Part shown: in pieces, positions 25,767 to 34,205 of the stretch | Layout of the letters: each line of letters opens with the position of its first letter | Position numbering within the stretch: position 1 is the stretch's first letter | Source of the DNA: Fuerstiella sp. | GTDB taxonomy: Bacteria; Planctomycetota; Planctomycetia; Planctomycetales; Planctomycetaceae | DNA length: 64,000 nucleotides | Assembly: GCA_022447225.1 (NCBI GenBank) | Contig: JAKVAZ010000007.1 | Span: 112,475 to 176,474 of the forward strand | Reading direction: 5' to 3' | The notes under the pieces: model-generated | The model's database searches: none | What the model was told of the DNA's origin: nothing | Seen by the model: only the letters and a program-made list of their open reading frames with translations | Position numbers and translations under genes: made by a program

Positions 25767-26408
25767 GCCGTCATTCCGGAGAAACGCCGAACGTGAACTC
25801 TGCGAGTCTGACCAGGGACCGCCGGAGATGCAATGCTGCGCGGCGTTCTGAAGTACCTGCACTTCAGTGGACTCAATCCGCAGGCGTTAACCTGCAGGAT
25901 TCACGGAGGTTCCGCAGGTAACAGGGTTTTCAAAGTATCCGTGTCTGTAAGCGAACCCGACGAACAGGGAGACTGGTGTGGAGTGTTCGCACTGCGACGT
26001 ATATGCACGGGCCGTCCGTCGGTACCACTTTTATGTCCGATGGTCCGATGAACGGTGCAGCGTTCGGGTTTGTTTTGAAAAGCATGAACATCCGTAGAGT
26101 CGAATGTTGAGTTGCAATTGTCAGTACCGCAGTGATCCTCTGAAAACAACTACGCAGATCCCGGTCAGGTCACCAGTTTGGTATCTGGTGGTGGGATGGA
26201 TCGGCTTGCAAATTTTGTCAATCAGTCAGATACTTGCTGCCGGTTGTCGTTGGGGGCAGGTTGTGATCCGATGTCAGACCGGTTGCTGCCGATTTTCCTG
26301 GCTCACTGGCTGTTTCCGTTTGGGAAATTAAGTGATCTTCGGTGGTGATGCTGGTGTCCGGCGTGTGTGGGAGATGGAATCTTTGGGGGACCGGGAATTG
26401 TTCTGATT
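25767..26408. other. Long gap without a recognisable gene
   Basis: About 640 bases between comM and the tRNA region. Several short reading frames exist on both strands, but none shows a recognisable motif, good start signal or neighbour coupling. The comM promoter and the tRNA promoter must lie here; no clear -35/-10 pair is visible. Confidence 0.5.
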
Positions 26409-26422
26409 CAACACATGTGTTG
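26409..26422. repeat. 14-bp perfect palindrome just upstream of the tRNA gene
   Basis: CAACACATGTGTTG is its own reverse complement and lies 10 bases before the tRNA 5' end. It could be an operator near the tRNA promoter, or a binding site connected with the integrative element in the tRNA gene. The role is not known. Confidence 0.4.
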
Positions 26423-26432
26423 GACCAATCCG

Positions 26433-26506
26433 GGGGCCATAGCTCAATCGGTTAGAGCAGCGAACTCATAATTCGTTGGTTGGGGGTTCGAGTCCCTCTG
26501 GCCCCA
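26433..26506 (+). tRNA. tRNA with CAT anticodon (Met or lysidine-modified Ile)
   Basis: A 74-base cloverleaf: acceptor arms GGGGCCA and TGGCCCC, D arm GCTC...GAGC, anticodon stem GCGAA/TTCGT with loop CTCATAA (anticodon CAT), and T loop TTCGAGT. The discriminator base is A and CCA is not encoded. CAT may be elongator methionine or isoleucine-2 (CAU modified to lysidine-AU); sequence alone by eye does not separate them. The 3' part of this gene is duplicated at 29086, which marks it as the attachment site of an integrative element. Confidence 0.93.
26463..26506 (+). repeat. attL-like 44-bp direct repeat (3' part of tRNA)
   Basis: The 44 bases from the anticodon-loop side to the discriminator base recur at 29086-29129 with one mismatch (T26472 versus C29095). 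Tyrosine recombinases of integrative elements commonly use the 3' half of tRNA genes and restore the tRNA on one side, which fits the intact gene here. Confidence 0.85.
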
Positions 26507-26610
26507 CTTTTTCGCCAGTGTTTTTATTGGTTAGAGGGATGCAGGCTTTTGGCGACGAGTATTGGACGGGTGCAGTGACACCAATCTGACGCCAGTCGGA
26601 GAGTCCAGCT

Positions 26611-26937
26611 GTGGACACGGAAGAGGAACGTGAATTTCTCTCGTGGCTGAACGAGTGGTGGTATACCTTTTCCTCTTGGATTGAAGATCCAGAGAAAGTC
26701 CCGGACGACTCGTACCGGATCGCATTGCTGCCGGACACTGTGCGCGGCCAAGACGTCCGACTGTGCTGCGTTGTCATCAGGTCGACTTTGGCGGCCATTC
26801 TGTTCGAACGAATATCTGTGCGGCAGACATGGTTGAGAGATCTTTACGCTTTGTGCGTCTCTTCACAGCAAACCGGGGATCGGTGTACCGTGGTAGATTC
26901 CGTGCGGGCGATCGAGATCGTCGTACCAGACGGCTGA
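26611..26937 (+). CDS. Possible small ORF inside the integrative element
   Basis: Up to 108 codons from a GTG. The product is not recognised; the first half (EEREFLSWLNEWWYTFSSWI) is rich in Trp and acidic residues. Its end overlaps the 3' end of the convergent DUF1501 gene by about 75 bases. It has no strong start signal. It may be cargo of the element or chance. Confidence 0.25.
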   Translation: MDTEEEREFLSWLNEWWYTFSSWIEDPEKVPDDSYRIALLPDTVRGQDVRLCCVVIRSTLAAILFERISVRQTWLRDLYALCVSSQQTGDRCTVVDSVRAIEIVVPDG

Positions 26938-28317
26938 CCGTGGAAGTCCCAGCGCCTGATAAATAGTGGCGGCCAGGTTTTCGGGTCTCTGTGGCTCCGA
27001 TGCTGGATACGCTCCCAGTTTGTCGGACGAACCGATGACTGTTCCGCCGGTAATTCCGGCACCAGCCAGCAGCACTGTTTGTACACCGCCCCAATGGTCG
27101 CGGCCTGGCAGTTTGTACGTGTTTGGTAAGCGAAAGATCTTCGGTGTCCGGCCGAATTCTCCCGCGACGACGACCAGCGTTTCCGTCAGCAGGCCACTTT
27201 CGTCCAGGTCGTCCAGAAATGCAGTTAACGCTCGATCGGCGGGAGGAAACAGCATGTCGCGTAACAGGGGGAAAATTGCTCCGTGCAGGTCCCACGTGTT
27301 GAAATTGCCAAGGTTGACCTGAATCAGATTGACGCCGGTGTCGAGCAGACGGCGGGCCATCAGCATCGACCAGCCGAACAGGTTGCGGCCGTATCGCTCG
27401 GCGATTTCCGGTTTTGCACTGGTGACGTCGAACGCCTGCTGCACGCGACTGTCTGTCAACAGGGAAACAGCTCCCTGCCGGAAACGGTCAAATTTGTTCG
27501 CGGCTGCCGAATTGTCCAACTCGCGCCGCTGGGCTTCGATTGAAGCGAGCAGTTCGGTGCGACGGTCCATGCGGGCCGTTGTCAGTCCCTCGGGCAGCGA
27601 AAGACCGGGAGCCTTAAACTGAGACCGATCGACCACACGATTCTCACTGCGGCGACGGAAGGCGTAGTCGGGATACGCGCCCTTGACATCGTTGCCGCGA
27701 TAGGGTGACGCTTCGATAAACCACGGATCGTGTCGACTGCCCATCGTGCCGGCAAACTGGCCGGGAATCACGACACCACCCTGGTTCATATTGAGCAGGC
27801 GTTGCGGCAGTACGACGGCTGGCGGCAGATTGCCACGTTGCTCCGTCAGCCGTCCGGCGATCGCGGCGATCGATGGCCAGTCGCCCGGTTGTGGTTTGTT
27901 TCGGTCGTAACCCGGCGGCAACTGACTGCGTCCGGTCAGCATGATCGTGTGCGATTCGTTATGCTCGTTCGACGAGTGCGACAACGAACGTACGAGCGCC
28001 CATTTGTGGGCGCGCTGAGCCAGTAGGGGCAGATGCTCGCAAATGTGCAGGCCAGGAATCTTTGTCGAAATCGGTTGAAACTCACCACGCACGTTGTCGG
28101 GCGCCAGCGGTTTCATGTCGAAGCTGTCGTGCTGAGAAAGTCCACCGGTGAGAAAGACATAGACAACACGCTTCGCCGGTGCGGATTCTGCCGGACTCGC
28201 AGCCTGCAGTTGCCGGACATGATTCATACCGAGTCCCGGGAAACCCAGCGCTCCGGCCTGGATTGTCGACCGGCGTGAAAACACGGGATGCTGTACTTTT
28301 CTGGTTTCAGTCTGCAC
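26863..28317 (-). CDS. DUF1501 family protein carried in the integrative element
   Basis: About 484 residues from a GTG at 28317 preceded by AGGGA. The frame is open further upstream but homology starts here. DUF1501 landmarks are VVYVFLTGGLSQHDSFDMKP, SSNEHNESHTIMLTGR, FNTWDLHGAIFPLLRDMLF and VVAGEFGRTPKIFRLPNTYK, then LPGRDHWGGVQTVLLAGAGI. The start HPVFSRRSTIQAGALGFPGL is a Tat-like signal of the kind usual in this family. No DUF1549/DUF1553 partner lies beside it, unlike the 13-16 kb pair. Parts look more GC-rich than the flanks, which agrees with arrival by transfer, but this was judged only by eye. Confidence 0.85.
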   Translation of the reverse strand: MQTETRKVQHPVFSRRSTIQAGALGFPGLGMNHVRQLQAASPAESAPAKRVVYVFLTGGLSQHDSFDMKPLAPDNVRGEFQPISTKIPGLHICEHLPLLAQRAHKWALVRSLSHSSNEHNESHTIMLTGRSQLPPGYDRNKPQPGDWPSIAAIAGRLTEQRGNLPPAVVLPQRLLNMNQGGVVIPGQFAGTMGSRHDPWFIEASPYRGNDVKGAYPDYAFRRRSENRVVDRSQFKAPGLSLPEGLTTARMDRRTELLASIEAQRRELDNSAAANKFDRFRQGAVSLLTDSRVQQAFDVTSAKPEIAERYGRNLFGWSMLMARRLLDTGVNLIQVNLGNFNTWDLHGAIFPLLRDMLFPPADRALTAFLDDLDESGLLTETLVVVAGEFGRTPKIFRLPNTYKLPGRDHWGGVQTVLLAGAGITGGTVIGSSDKLGAYPASEPQRPENLAATIYQALGLPRSAVWYDDLDRPHGIYHGTPIPGLL

Positions 28318-28651
28318 GTTGAACCGTTCCCTGCGGTCGTTGCTGCAGTGCGTCTTCTGAAACGCTAATTCGCGTTTTCGTGAAACGCAAGTGCCAGCTC
28401 TGACAGTTGTCGTTGCCCTGTTTTGCTGCGTGCATATGAGATACAGATTGATGTAACACGTTCGGTGCATCTGCCGCCAGTCAAGCGAAGGAATCCCGCC
28501 ACTGAATCAGTCAGGATAATTATTTCATTCTTTCAAGGGGTGATTCTGAGAGAGAGAAGACAGAGGAACAGTATATTATAATGATATAAAGGATTCCTGT
28601 CAAACGACTTACGTCGATAAAGTCTTTCAGGTTGAGGGCGTGAAAGAATTA
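28318..28651. other. AT-rich gap inside the element
   Basis: About 330 bases between the DUF1501 start and the recombinase remnant. The part around 28500-28600 is clearly AT-rich (for example TATATTATAATGATATAAAG at about 28572), unlike the rest of the window, and includes a GAGAGAGAGA run. No gene is seen. It may hold a promoter or be the remains of deleted recombinase sequence. Confidence 0.5.
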
Positions 28652-28981
28652 ATGTCCGTTGATTTTCGTGGTTCGCAAACTAATGTGTTTCCGACTCTCG
28701 AAAGCACTTGGTATTACTAGGGGAACTTTAATCGAACTGTCTGGTATCCGATCCGGGACGCAGCTGATATCCCAGATCGGTACACCTTCCATGACTTGAG
28801 GCATCAACAGGTGGCTCTCAGGATCGCAGCAGGCGCACACATGAAAGTTATCCAGCAGAGATTAGGGCACAAGAGTTTCCAGGTGACAGCGGACACCTAT
28901 TCGCACCTGTTCGCTGATGCAGAGACTGATGCGGTTAACGATGTCAACAAGTTGTTCACCGAACAGGCCGTGGGTGTCTGA
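28652..28981 (+). pseudogene. Tyrosine recombinase (phage-type integrase), C-terminal remnant
   Basis: Only the last 109 or so codons of an integrase of normally 350-400 residues remain. Reading from 28652, the product is interrupted by an in-frame TAG at 28718-28720. After it come FNRTVWYPIRDAADIPDRY, then TFHDLRH (box with the second catalytic Arg), VIQQRLGHKSFQVTADTYSH (the conserved His and the Tyr nucleophile) and an acidic tail. The N-terminal DNA-binding domains and the first catalytic Arg are absent. It ends about 105 bases before the right-hand repeat, the usual place for the integrase of a tRNA-targeted element. The element should be immobile without help. Confidence 0.85.
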
Positions 28982-29085
28982 CGTTTGACACCAATGCGAG
29001 CGGAAACCGTGAACACTACGGCCGACGAACTGCAGAAAATACTGTGCTTTTTCTGCTAAGTGGAAGCCACGGACACCCGCAATAA

Positions 29086-29129
29086 AACTCATAACTCGTT
29101 GGTTGGGGGTTCGAGTCCCTCTGGCCCCA
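29086..29129 (+). repeat. attR-like 44-bp direct repeat (tRNA fragment)
   Basis: A copy of bases 26463-26506 with a single difference. It holds the anticodon loop region, T arm and 3' acceptor strand of the tRNA, but no 5' half, so it cannot be a functional tRNA. It sets the right end of the element at about 29129. Confidence 0.85.
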
Positions 29130-29195
29130 TTTAGCATAGTGGACTTATTCCCGGGGGGCGGGTGCAGTGCGGATGATGGCGTGGCCGTCGGTGGC

Positions 29196-30293
29196 CTACG
29201 TGTTGGTCAGACATTCCAGAGCTGCACTGGCACTCACGCCCTCCACCGTTTCCACGTGGCCAATCCTGTCCGGAAGGATGAACCGGAGCTGTCCGTCAAC
29301 TGTCTTCTTGTCCAGCATCATGCAGTCTACAATTTCCTGCTGGCGTGCCAGCTGATTCTCAGGAACATCCACGGGCAGTCCAACGGACTTCAATACTGCC
29401 ACCTGACGGTCCGTGACCTCGGCCGGAATTCGACCAAGGCGGACAGCCAGGCGGCTTGCGCAGATCATGCCAATTGATACGGCCTCTCCGTGCAGAAGCT
29501 CGTTGTAGCCGGACAGAGCCTCGAATGCATGGGCAAATGTGTGTCCGTAATTCAGTACGGCTCGAAGTCCGGTCGTTTCGAATTCATCCTTGCGAACGAC
29601 GGCGGCCTTTAGTTCACAGCTGCGAGCTACGATATGAGCCAGAATCTTCGCATCACGGCTGAGCATGCCATCGACGTTTTCTTCCAGCCATGAAAAGAAC
29701 TGTTCATCCAGAATGACGCCGTATTTGATGACTTCCGCCAGCCCGGACCGATATTCCCGGTCCGGCAGAGTATTCAAAGTTTGAATATCAATGACCACGC
29801 CACGTGGTTGATGGAATGCTCCGATCAGGTTTTTGCCTTTGGCATGATTGATTCCTGTTTTGCCGCCGACCGAACTGTCGACCATCGCCAATAACGTTGT
29901 CGGTACCTGAACAAATGGCAAACCTCGAGCGTACGTCGCTGCCAGGAATCCAGCCAGATCTCCGACGACTCCACCGCCCACCGCGACGATCGTCGTCTGA
30001 CGATTCGCCGACATTTCCACGAGCTTGTCATATAACGTTGAAAGTGCAGTCAGCGATTTCGACCGTTCACCAGCAGCCACTGTAACGATCGAACCGTGGG
30101 CATCCGCGCTCCGAAGCGCCTGCAAGACGACGTCGGCATGCGGGTTTTGCACGTGTTCATCCGTTACAATCAGAAATCGGCCTGATTTCCGGGCAAGAAG
30201 CTGCGGAGTTTCCGGAAGAATCCCGTTACCAATGAGGATGTCATACGATCGGTTGCCCAACTGGACAGAAACTTGCTGGGGGTAATCTGGCAT
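29196..30293 (-). CDS. aroB: 3-dehydroquinate synthase
   Basis: 365 residues, the normal size. NAD-binding and active-site sequences are clear: AVGGGVVGDLAGFLAATYAR, VPTTLLAMVDSSVGGKTGIN, then KNLIGAFHQP and the metal-ligand region LNYGHTFAHAFEAL with LLHGEAVSIGM. The enzyme converts DAHP to 3-dehydroquinate, the second step of the shikimate pathway, in the cytoplasm. The start at 30293 (MPDYPQQVSVQLG) fits the family; the frame is open 38 codons further. It lies just right of the integrative element and is divergent from hisF. Confidence 0.96.
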   Translation of the reverse strand: MPDYPQQVSVQLGNRSYDILIGNGILPETPQLLARKSGRFLIVTDEHVQNPHADVVLQALRSADAHGSIVTVAAGERSKSLTALSTLYDKLVEMSANRQTTIVAVGGGVVGDLAGFLAATYARGLPFVQVPTTLLAMVDSSVGGKTGINHAKGKNLIGAFHQPRGVVIDIQTLNTLPDREYRSGLAEVIKYGVILDEQFFSWLEENVDGMLSRDAKILAHIVARSCELKAAVVRKDEFETTGLRAVLNYGHTFAHAFEALSGYNELLHGEAVSIGMICASRLAVRLGRIPAEVTDRQVAVLKSVGLPVDVPENQLARQQEIVDCMMLDKKTVDGQLRFILPDRIGHVETVEGVSASAALECLTNT

Positions 30294-30445
30294 CAGGAGA
30301 CAACCGGGGCTCAATTCAAAGGATCGGGGATTGGTGACAGTCGGACAGTTGACCATTGACGGTCTTGTCGGTTTGATGGGTGTGCAACTGGTATCCACAT
30401 TCACCATGAACTCACACGTTCGAATTCACGAGACGATTTTGAGAC

Positions 30446-31225
30446 ATGCTGGCAAAGCGTATCATTCCGTGTCTGGACGTTCACGCGGGCCGAGTCGTCA
30501 AGGGCGTGAATTTTGTCAATCTGCAGGATGCCGGCGATCCGGTACAAATTGCGAAGAAGTATGAAGAACAGGGAGCCGACGAACTTGTCTTCCTGGATAT
30601 TACAGCCAGTCACGAAGAACGCGACATTATTCTGGAGGTTGTTTCCCGTACGTCCGAAGTGGTGTTTATGCCACTGACTGTTGGTGGCGGGATTCGAACG
30701 GTCGAAGACATTCGGCAGTTGCTGAACGCCGGCTGTGACAAGGTTTCCATCAATTCTGCGGCCGTCACAAACCCTCAATTTGTACAGGAAGCAGCAAAAC
30801 GTTTTGGCAGCCAGTGTATTGTGGTCAATATTGATCCCAAACGCGTTCAAAAGGACGGCACGGAATTTTGGGATGTGCACATCAATGGCGGGAGGATTCC
30901 CACCGGACTGGAGACGGTGGCCTGGGCGAAAAATATTGAACAACTGGGTGCCGGTGAAATTGTGCTGACGTGTATGGATGCGGATGGCACCAAAGACGGG
31001 TACGACCTTGAAATTACCCGGGCTGTTGCTGATGCGGTGTCGGTCCCGGTGGTGGCCAGTGGTGGTGCCGGATCACCTCAACATCTGCTGGAAGCGGTTA
31101 CGGACGGTGGTGCCAGCGCAGCACTGGCTGCCAGTATCTTCCATTATGGCACGTATACGATTCAGGAAACAAAACAGCATTTTGCGAAACACGGTGTTCC
31201 TGTACGAATGCACGAAAGTGTCTGA
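30446..31225 (+). CDS. hisF: Imidazole glycerol phosphate synthase, cyclase subunit
   Basis: 259 residues. [20 protein letters not shown] contains the catalytic Asp11; the second catalytic Asp is in [28 protein letters not shown] and [17 protein letters not shown] form the phosphate-binding loops of the TIM barrel. With HisH it makes imidazole glycerol phosphate and AICAR in histidine biosynthesis. No hisH or other his gene is adjacent. Confidence 0.96.
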   Translation: MLAKRIIPCLDVHAGRVVKGVNFVNLQDAGDPVQIAKKYEEQGADELVFLDITASHEERDIILEVVSRTSEVVFMPLTVGGGIRTVEDIRQLLNAGCDKVSINSAAVTNPQFVQEAAKRFGSQCIVVNIDPKRVQKDGTEFWDVHINGGRIPTGLETVAWAKNIEQLGAGEIVLTCMDADGTKDGYDLEITRAVADAVSVPVVASGGAGSPQHLLEAVTDGGASAALAASIFHYGTYTIQETKQHFAKHGVPVRMHESV

Positions 31226-31367
31226 GATCTGCGGAACCGAATGTCAGACTGAAAAAAAACGTTTTAATCCTGTTAGTTTTGATACTGAAGGTTTGCAGGC
31301 AGTGGATGTCGCGTCCGAATCCGAACTGAATAAAACGGCATTGGTTCAAAGGAAAGTGTGGTAAGCG

Positions 31368-32513
31368 ATGGTGCAGGCACGTGAATGGGTCAAATCCAAC
31401 TTTGATCCTCAGGCGGACATTGAGATCAACAAGATCTTTCGTATGGGGGTCAAACAGGGCTGTTCGGACATTCATCTGCAGGTGGGACGACCACCCGTTT
31501 TGAGAATACGCGGAACTCTGATGCCGCTGAATATGCCACCGATTTCTGAGTCACAGATGATCAAGCTTGCCTTTCCCATGATGGACCAGCGAAACCTGGA
31601 TATCTTTCATCGGGATGGCGGGGCCGACTTTTCAAAAGTGGTGAGCTACAAGGACGAATCATGGCGATTTCGGGTGAATCTGCTGACTCAGCTTGGGCTG
31701 GTCGGCATGGTTGCCCGAAAGGTCGAACGCGATATTCCAGTTTTTAAAAATCTGTATCTTCCACCGATTATGGAAAGTCTGTGTAAATTCGACCAGGGGA
31801 TGGTGCTGCTGGCGGGTGTGACCGGTTCCGGCAAGAGCACAACAATCGCTTCGATGCTGGACTGGATCAATCACAACATGAATCGTCATATCCTGACGAT
31901 TGAAGACCCAATTGAATTTGTTTACACGTCCGACAAATGTCTGATCAACCAGCGAGAAATCGGTATGGATGTGATCGATTTTCATGTTGCTATGAAACAT
32001 GCGGTGCGTGAAGACCCGGATATCATGCTCGTTGGAGAAATGCGTGACCAGGAAACGTTTGAAACGGCGATCCATGCGGCAGAAACGGGGCATCTTGTGT
32101 TCGGAACCATTCACGCCTCAAACGCCCCTGGTACGATTGCCCGAATTATTGACCTGTTTCCGGCCGCCATGCATGCAGCTGTGCGTGCGGCAATCGGTAT
32201 GAACATGAAAGCAATCGTTGGGCAGAAACTGCTTAAAACAATTGTCGATCAGCCTGGTCGCGTCCCCATCGTGGAAATCATGACGTTCAATCCAACCGTA
32301 CGAAAACTGGTGATGGAAGGTGCAGACGAAAAGCTGTCCGCTGCAATCCGAATCGGAAAAGAAGAAGGAATGCAGTTGTTTAACGACAGCCTCTATGATT
32401 TTGTAACTCAGGAATACATCAGCCGGGAAGCCGCGTTCGAAGTCTCTCCGAACATTGAAGAATTAAAAATGAGACTCAAGGGAATTGAAGTCAAAGGTCC
32501 TTCGATATTGTGA
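31368..32513 (+). CDS. pilT: Twitching-motility retraction ATPase PilT
   Basis: 381 residues, of the GspE/PilT secretion-ATPase family. The N-terminal domain has GCSDIHLQVGRPPVLRIRG. The ATPase core shows Walker A GVTGSGKSTT, the Asp box (TIEDPIEFVY), the Walker B region DPDIMLVGEMRDQET, and the His box GHLVFGTIHASNA. The AIRIGKEEGMQLFNDSLYD segment and overall size are typical of PilT, the hexameric motor that depolymerises type IV pili at the inner membrane. No other pilus genes are in the window. The 142 bases upstream show no clear promoter. Confidence 0.9.
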   Translation: MVQAREWVKSNFDPQADIEINKIFRMGVKQGCSDIHLQVGRPPVLRIRGTLMPLNMPPISESQMIKLAFPMMDQRNLDIFHRDGGADFSKVVSYKDESWRFRVNLLTQLGLVGMVARKVERDIPVFKNLYLPPIMESLCKFDQGMVLLAGVTGSGKSTTIASMLDWINHNMNRHILTIEDPIEFVYTSDKCLINQREIGMDVIDFHVAMKHAVREDPDIMLVGEMRDQETFETAIHAAETGHLVFGTIHASNAPGTIARIIDLFPAAMHAAVRAAIGMNMKAIVGQKLLKTIVDQPGRVPIVEIMTFNPTVRKLVMEGADEKLSAAIRIGKEEGMQLFNDSLYDFVTQEYISREAAFEVSPNIEELKMRLKGIEVKGPSIL

Positions 32514-32806
32514 AACCGGAAGCTGCAATCCACATATGAACGATCAGGCAGACTGTTCCCTGATTTGCGACCCGACTGGCAAAACGGATGTGATTTGACT
32601 TCGGGAAATTCCCCGGATTTCCTGCGTTTTGACGTGGACCGGACTGTCGGGCATTTTCTTGACGGTATGTCCCGCTCCAGTTACGCTTTAGTCAGCTGCC
32701 TCCCGCTCCGTTCTTTCTCGGAACACCCTTACTTGTCAAAGAATCCAGCTGAAAGTTTGTGACGTGGCCTGAGTTAACCGTTTGCTCCCGGCCGCAGGAG
32801 TTCCCG

Positions 32807-34144
32807 ATGCTGACGTTGTTTGGTCAATCTTCACGTATGTGCGACGGTGTTAACCGTCGCGCATTTTTGCAGATTGGGGGACTGTGCGGCGGACTGACGC
32901 TGGCTGATATTCTGCGATCCGAATCGCAATCGACTGCCAGGTTACCACACAAGGCTGTGATCAATATCTTTCTGGCCGGTGGTCCTCCGCATCAGGATAT
33001 GTGGGAAATCAAGACGGAGGCTCCTGCAGAAATTCGCGGGGAGTTTTGTCCGATCTCAACAGCTGTTCCAGGGATTCAGATTGGGGAATGTTTTCCGCAG
33101 CTTGCCGGAATGATGGACAAACTGGCAGTCATTCGGTCCGTTGTCGGAATTAATGCAGGTCACGATGCCTTTCAGTGTTTTAGTGGTTGGAGTCGAGGCA
33201 GTATGCGGCCTATTGGTGGGCGACCTTCCATCGGGTCGGTGCTTGGTCGAGTGCTGGGCTCTGCCGATACCGGCATTCCGCCGACGGTTGCTCTGGCTGC
33301 GTCAACCAGACATGCCCCCTGGTCGGAGCCGGGTTCCGCGGGTTTTCTGGGTTCGGCATGGCAGCCCTTTCGGCCAGGTCATGAAGGTGCTGATCATCTG
33401 ACACTTAACGGTGTCACACTTGACCGGCTCAGCGATCGCAGGTCACTTCTGACCGGTCTGGACCAACTCAAACGTACGGCCGATGTGACCGGCAGCATCG
33501 ACGAAATGGATGTGTTTAACCAGGCAGCGTTCGGGGTGCTGACATCCAGCCGTCTTGCTGACGCGCTGGACATTTCCCAAGAGTCGTCCGAGACGCGAGA
33601 ACGGTATGGTGACGGCAGGCCCTACCATTATCAGTATGACGGTGCGCCGACGTGTAACGATCACCTTTTGATCGCCCGACGACTTGTGGAAGTCGGTGTG
33701 CGTTCTGTAACACTTTCATACGGACGCTGGGACAGCCACGGGGCCAACTTCGATCTGATGCGTCATCACGGTCCCAGACTGGATCAGGCTGTTAGTGCAC
33801 TGGTGGAAGACCTCGATGAACGTGGCATGCTGGACGATGTGACTGTTGTGGTCTGGGGTGAATTCGGACGAACACCCCGTATTAACAAAGGGGCCGGACG
33901 AGATCACTGGCCGCGGGTCAGCTGTGCCCTGCTGGCGGGTGGCGGTATGATGGCCGGGCAGGCCATCGGCTGCACGAACCGCCTTGGAGAATATGCCGTC
34001 GATCGCCCTGTTGATATGCAGGAGATCGTGGCCACGATTTACCACAATATTGGCATTGATCCGATGACCACCACGATCGACGATCCGAACGGTCGACCGC
34101 AGTATCTCGTCGACAAACGAATCCCGGTACCTGAACTTGTGTGA
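32807..34144 (+). CDS. DUF1501 family protein with Tat signal
   Basis: 445 residues from the ATG at 32807, preceded by GGAG. The N-terminus has a textbook Tat signal (VNRRAFLQIGGLCGG). DUF1501 features are INIFLAGGPPHQDMWEIK, LSYGRWDSHGANFDLM and [20 protein letters not shown], followed by a C-terminal NIGIDP segment. It is the third DUF1501 gene in the window and again lacks a neighbouring DUF1549/DUF1553 gene. It probably shares a transcript with the exported protein 61 bases downstream. The 293 bases before it hold nothing recognisable. Confidence 0.88.
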   Translation: MLTLFGQSSRMCDGVNRRAFLQIGGLCGGLTLADILRSESQSTARLPHKAVINIFLAGGPPHQDMWEIKTEAPAEIRGEFCPISTAVPGIQIGECFPQLAGMMDKLAVIRSVVGINAGHDAFQCFSGWSRGSMRPIGGRPSIGSVLGRVLGSADTGIPPTVALAASTRHAPWSEPGSAGFLGSAWQPFRPGHEGADHLTLNGVTLDRLSDRRSLLTGLDQLKRTADVTGSIDEMDVFNQAAFGVLTSSRLADALDISQESSETRERYGDGRPYHYQYDGAPTCNDHLLIARRLVEVGVRSVTLSYGRWDSHGANFDLMRHHGPRLDQAVSALVEDLDERGMLDDVTVVVWGEFGRTPRINKGAGRDHWPRVSCALLAGGGMMAGQAIGCTNRLGEYAVDRPVDMQEIVATIYHNIGIDPMTTTIDDPNGRPQYLVDKRIPVPELV

Positions 34145-34205
34145 CTTTGACTTAGTTGCGGGTCGGGTGACTGACCGCAGATCGGTTACATCCGGCAGGT
34201 TACCA

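Larger units (their letters stand above)
26507..29129. mobile_element. Decayed tRNA-targeted integrative element (about 2.6 kb)
   Basis: The region is bounded by the 44-bp direct repeats, with the intact tRNA on the left. It contains a DUF1501 gene, a doubtful ORF, an AT-rich stretch and the C-terminal remnant of a tyrosine recombinase beside the right repeat. These are the standard marks of an integrated genomic island; the small size and broken integrase show that most of it has been lost. No replication or conjugation genes remain. Confidence 0.8.

Noticed and set aside
26466-26798. Minus-strand reading frame ending in GPEGLEPPTNEL
   Set aside because: Its C-terminus is the translation of the tRNA gene on the wrong strand, a well-known artefact; the rest has no motif.
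29086-29129. Second tRNA gene
   Set aside because: Only the 3' 44 bases are present; no D arm or 5' acceptor strand can be found upstream.
28862-29137. Minus-strand reading frame over the right att repeat
   Set aside because: It is the shadow of the integrase remnant and tRNA fragment (start GARGTRTPNQRV is a typical artefact).
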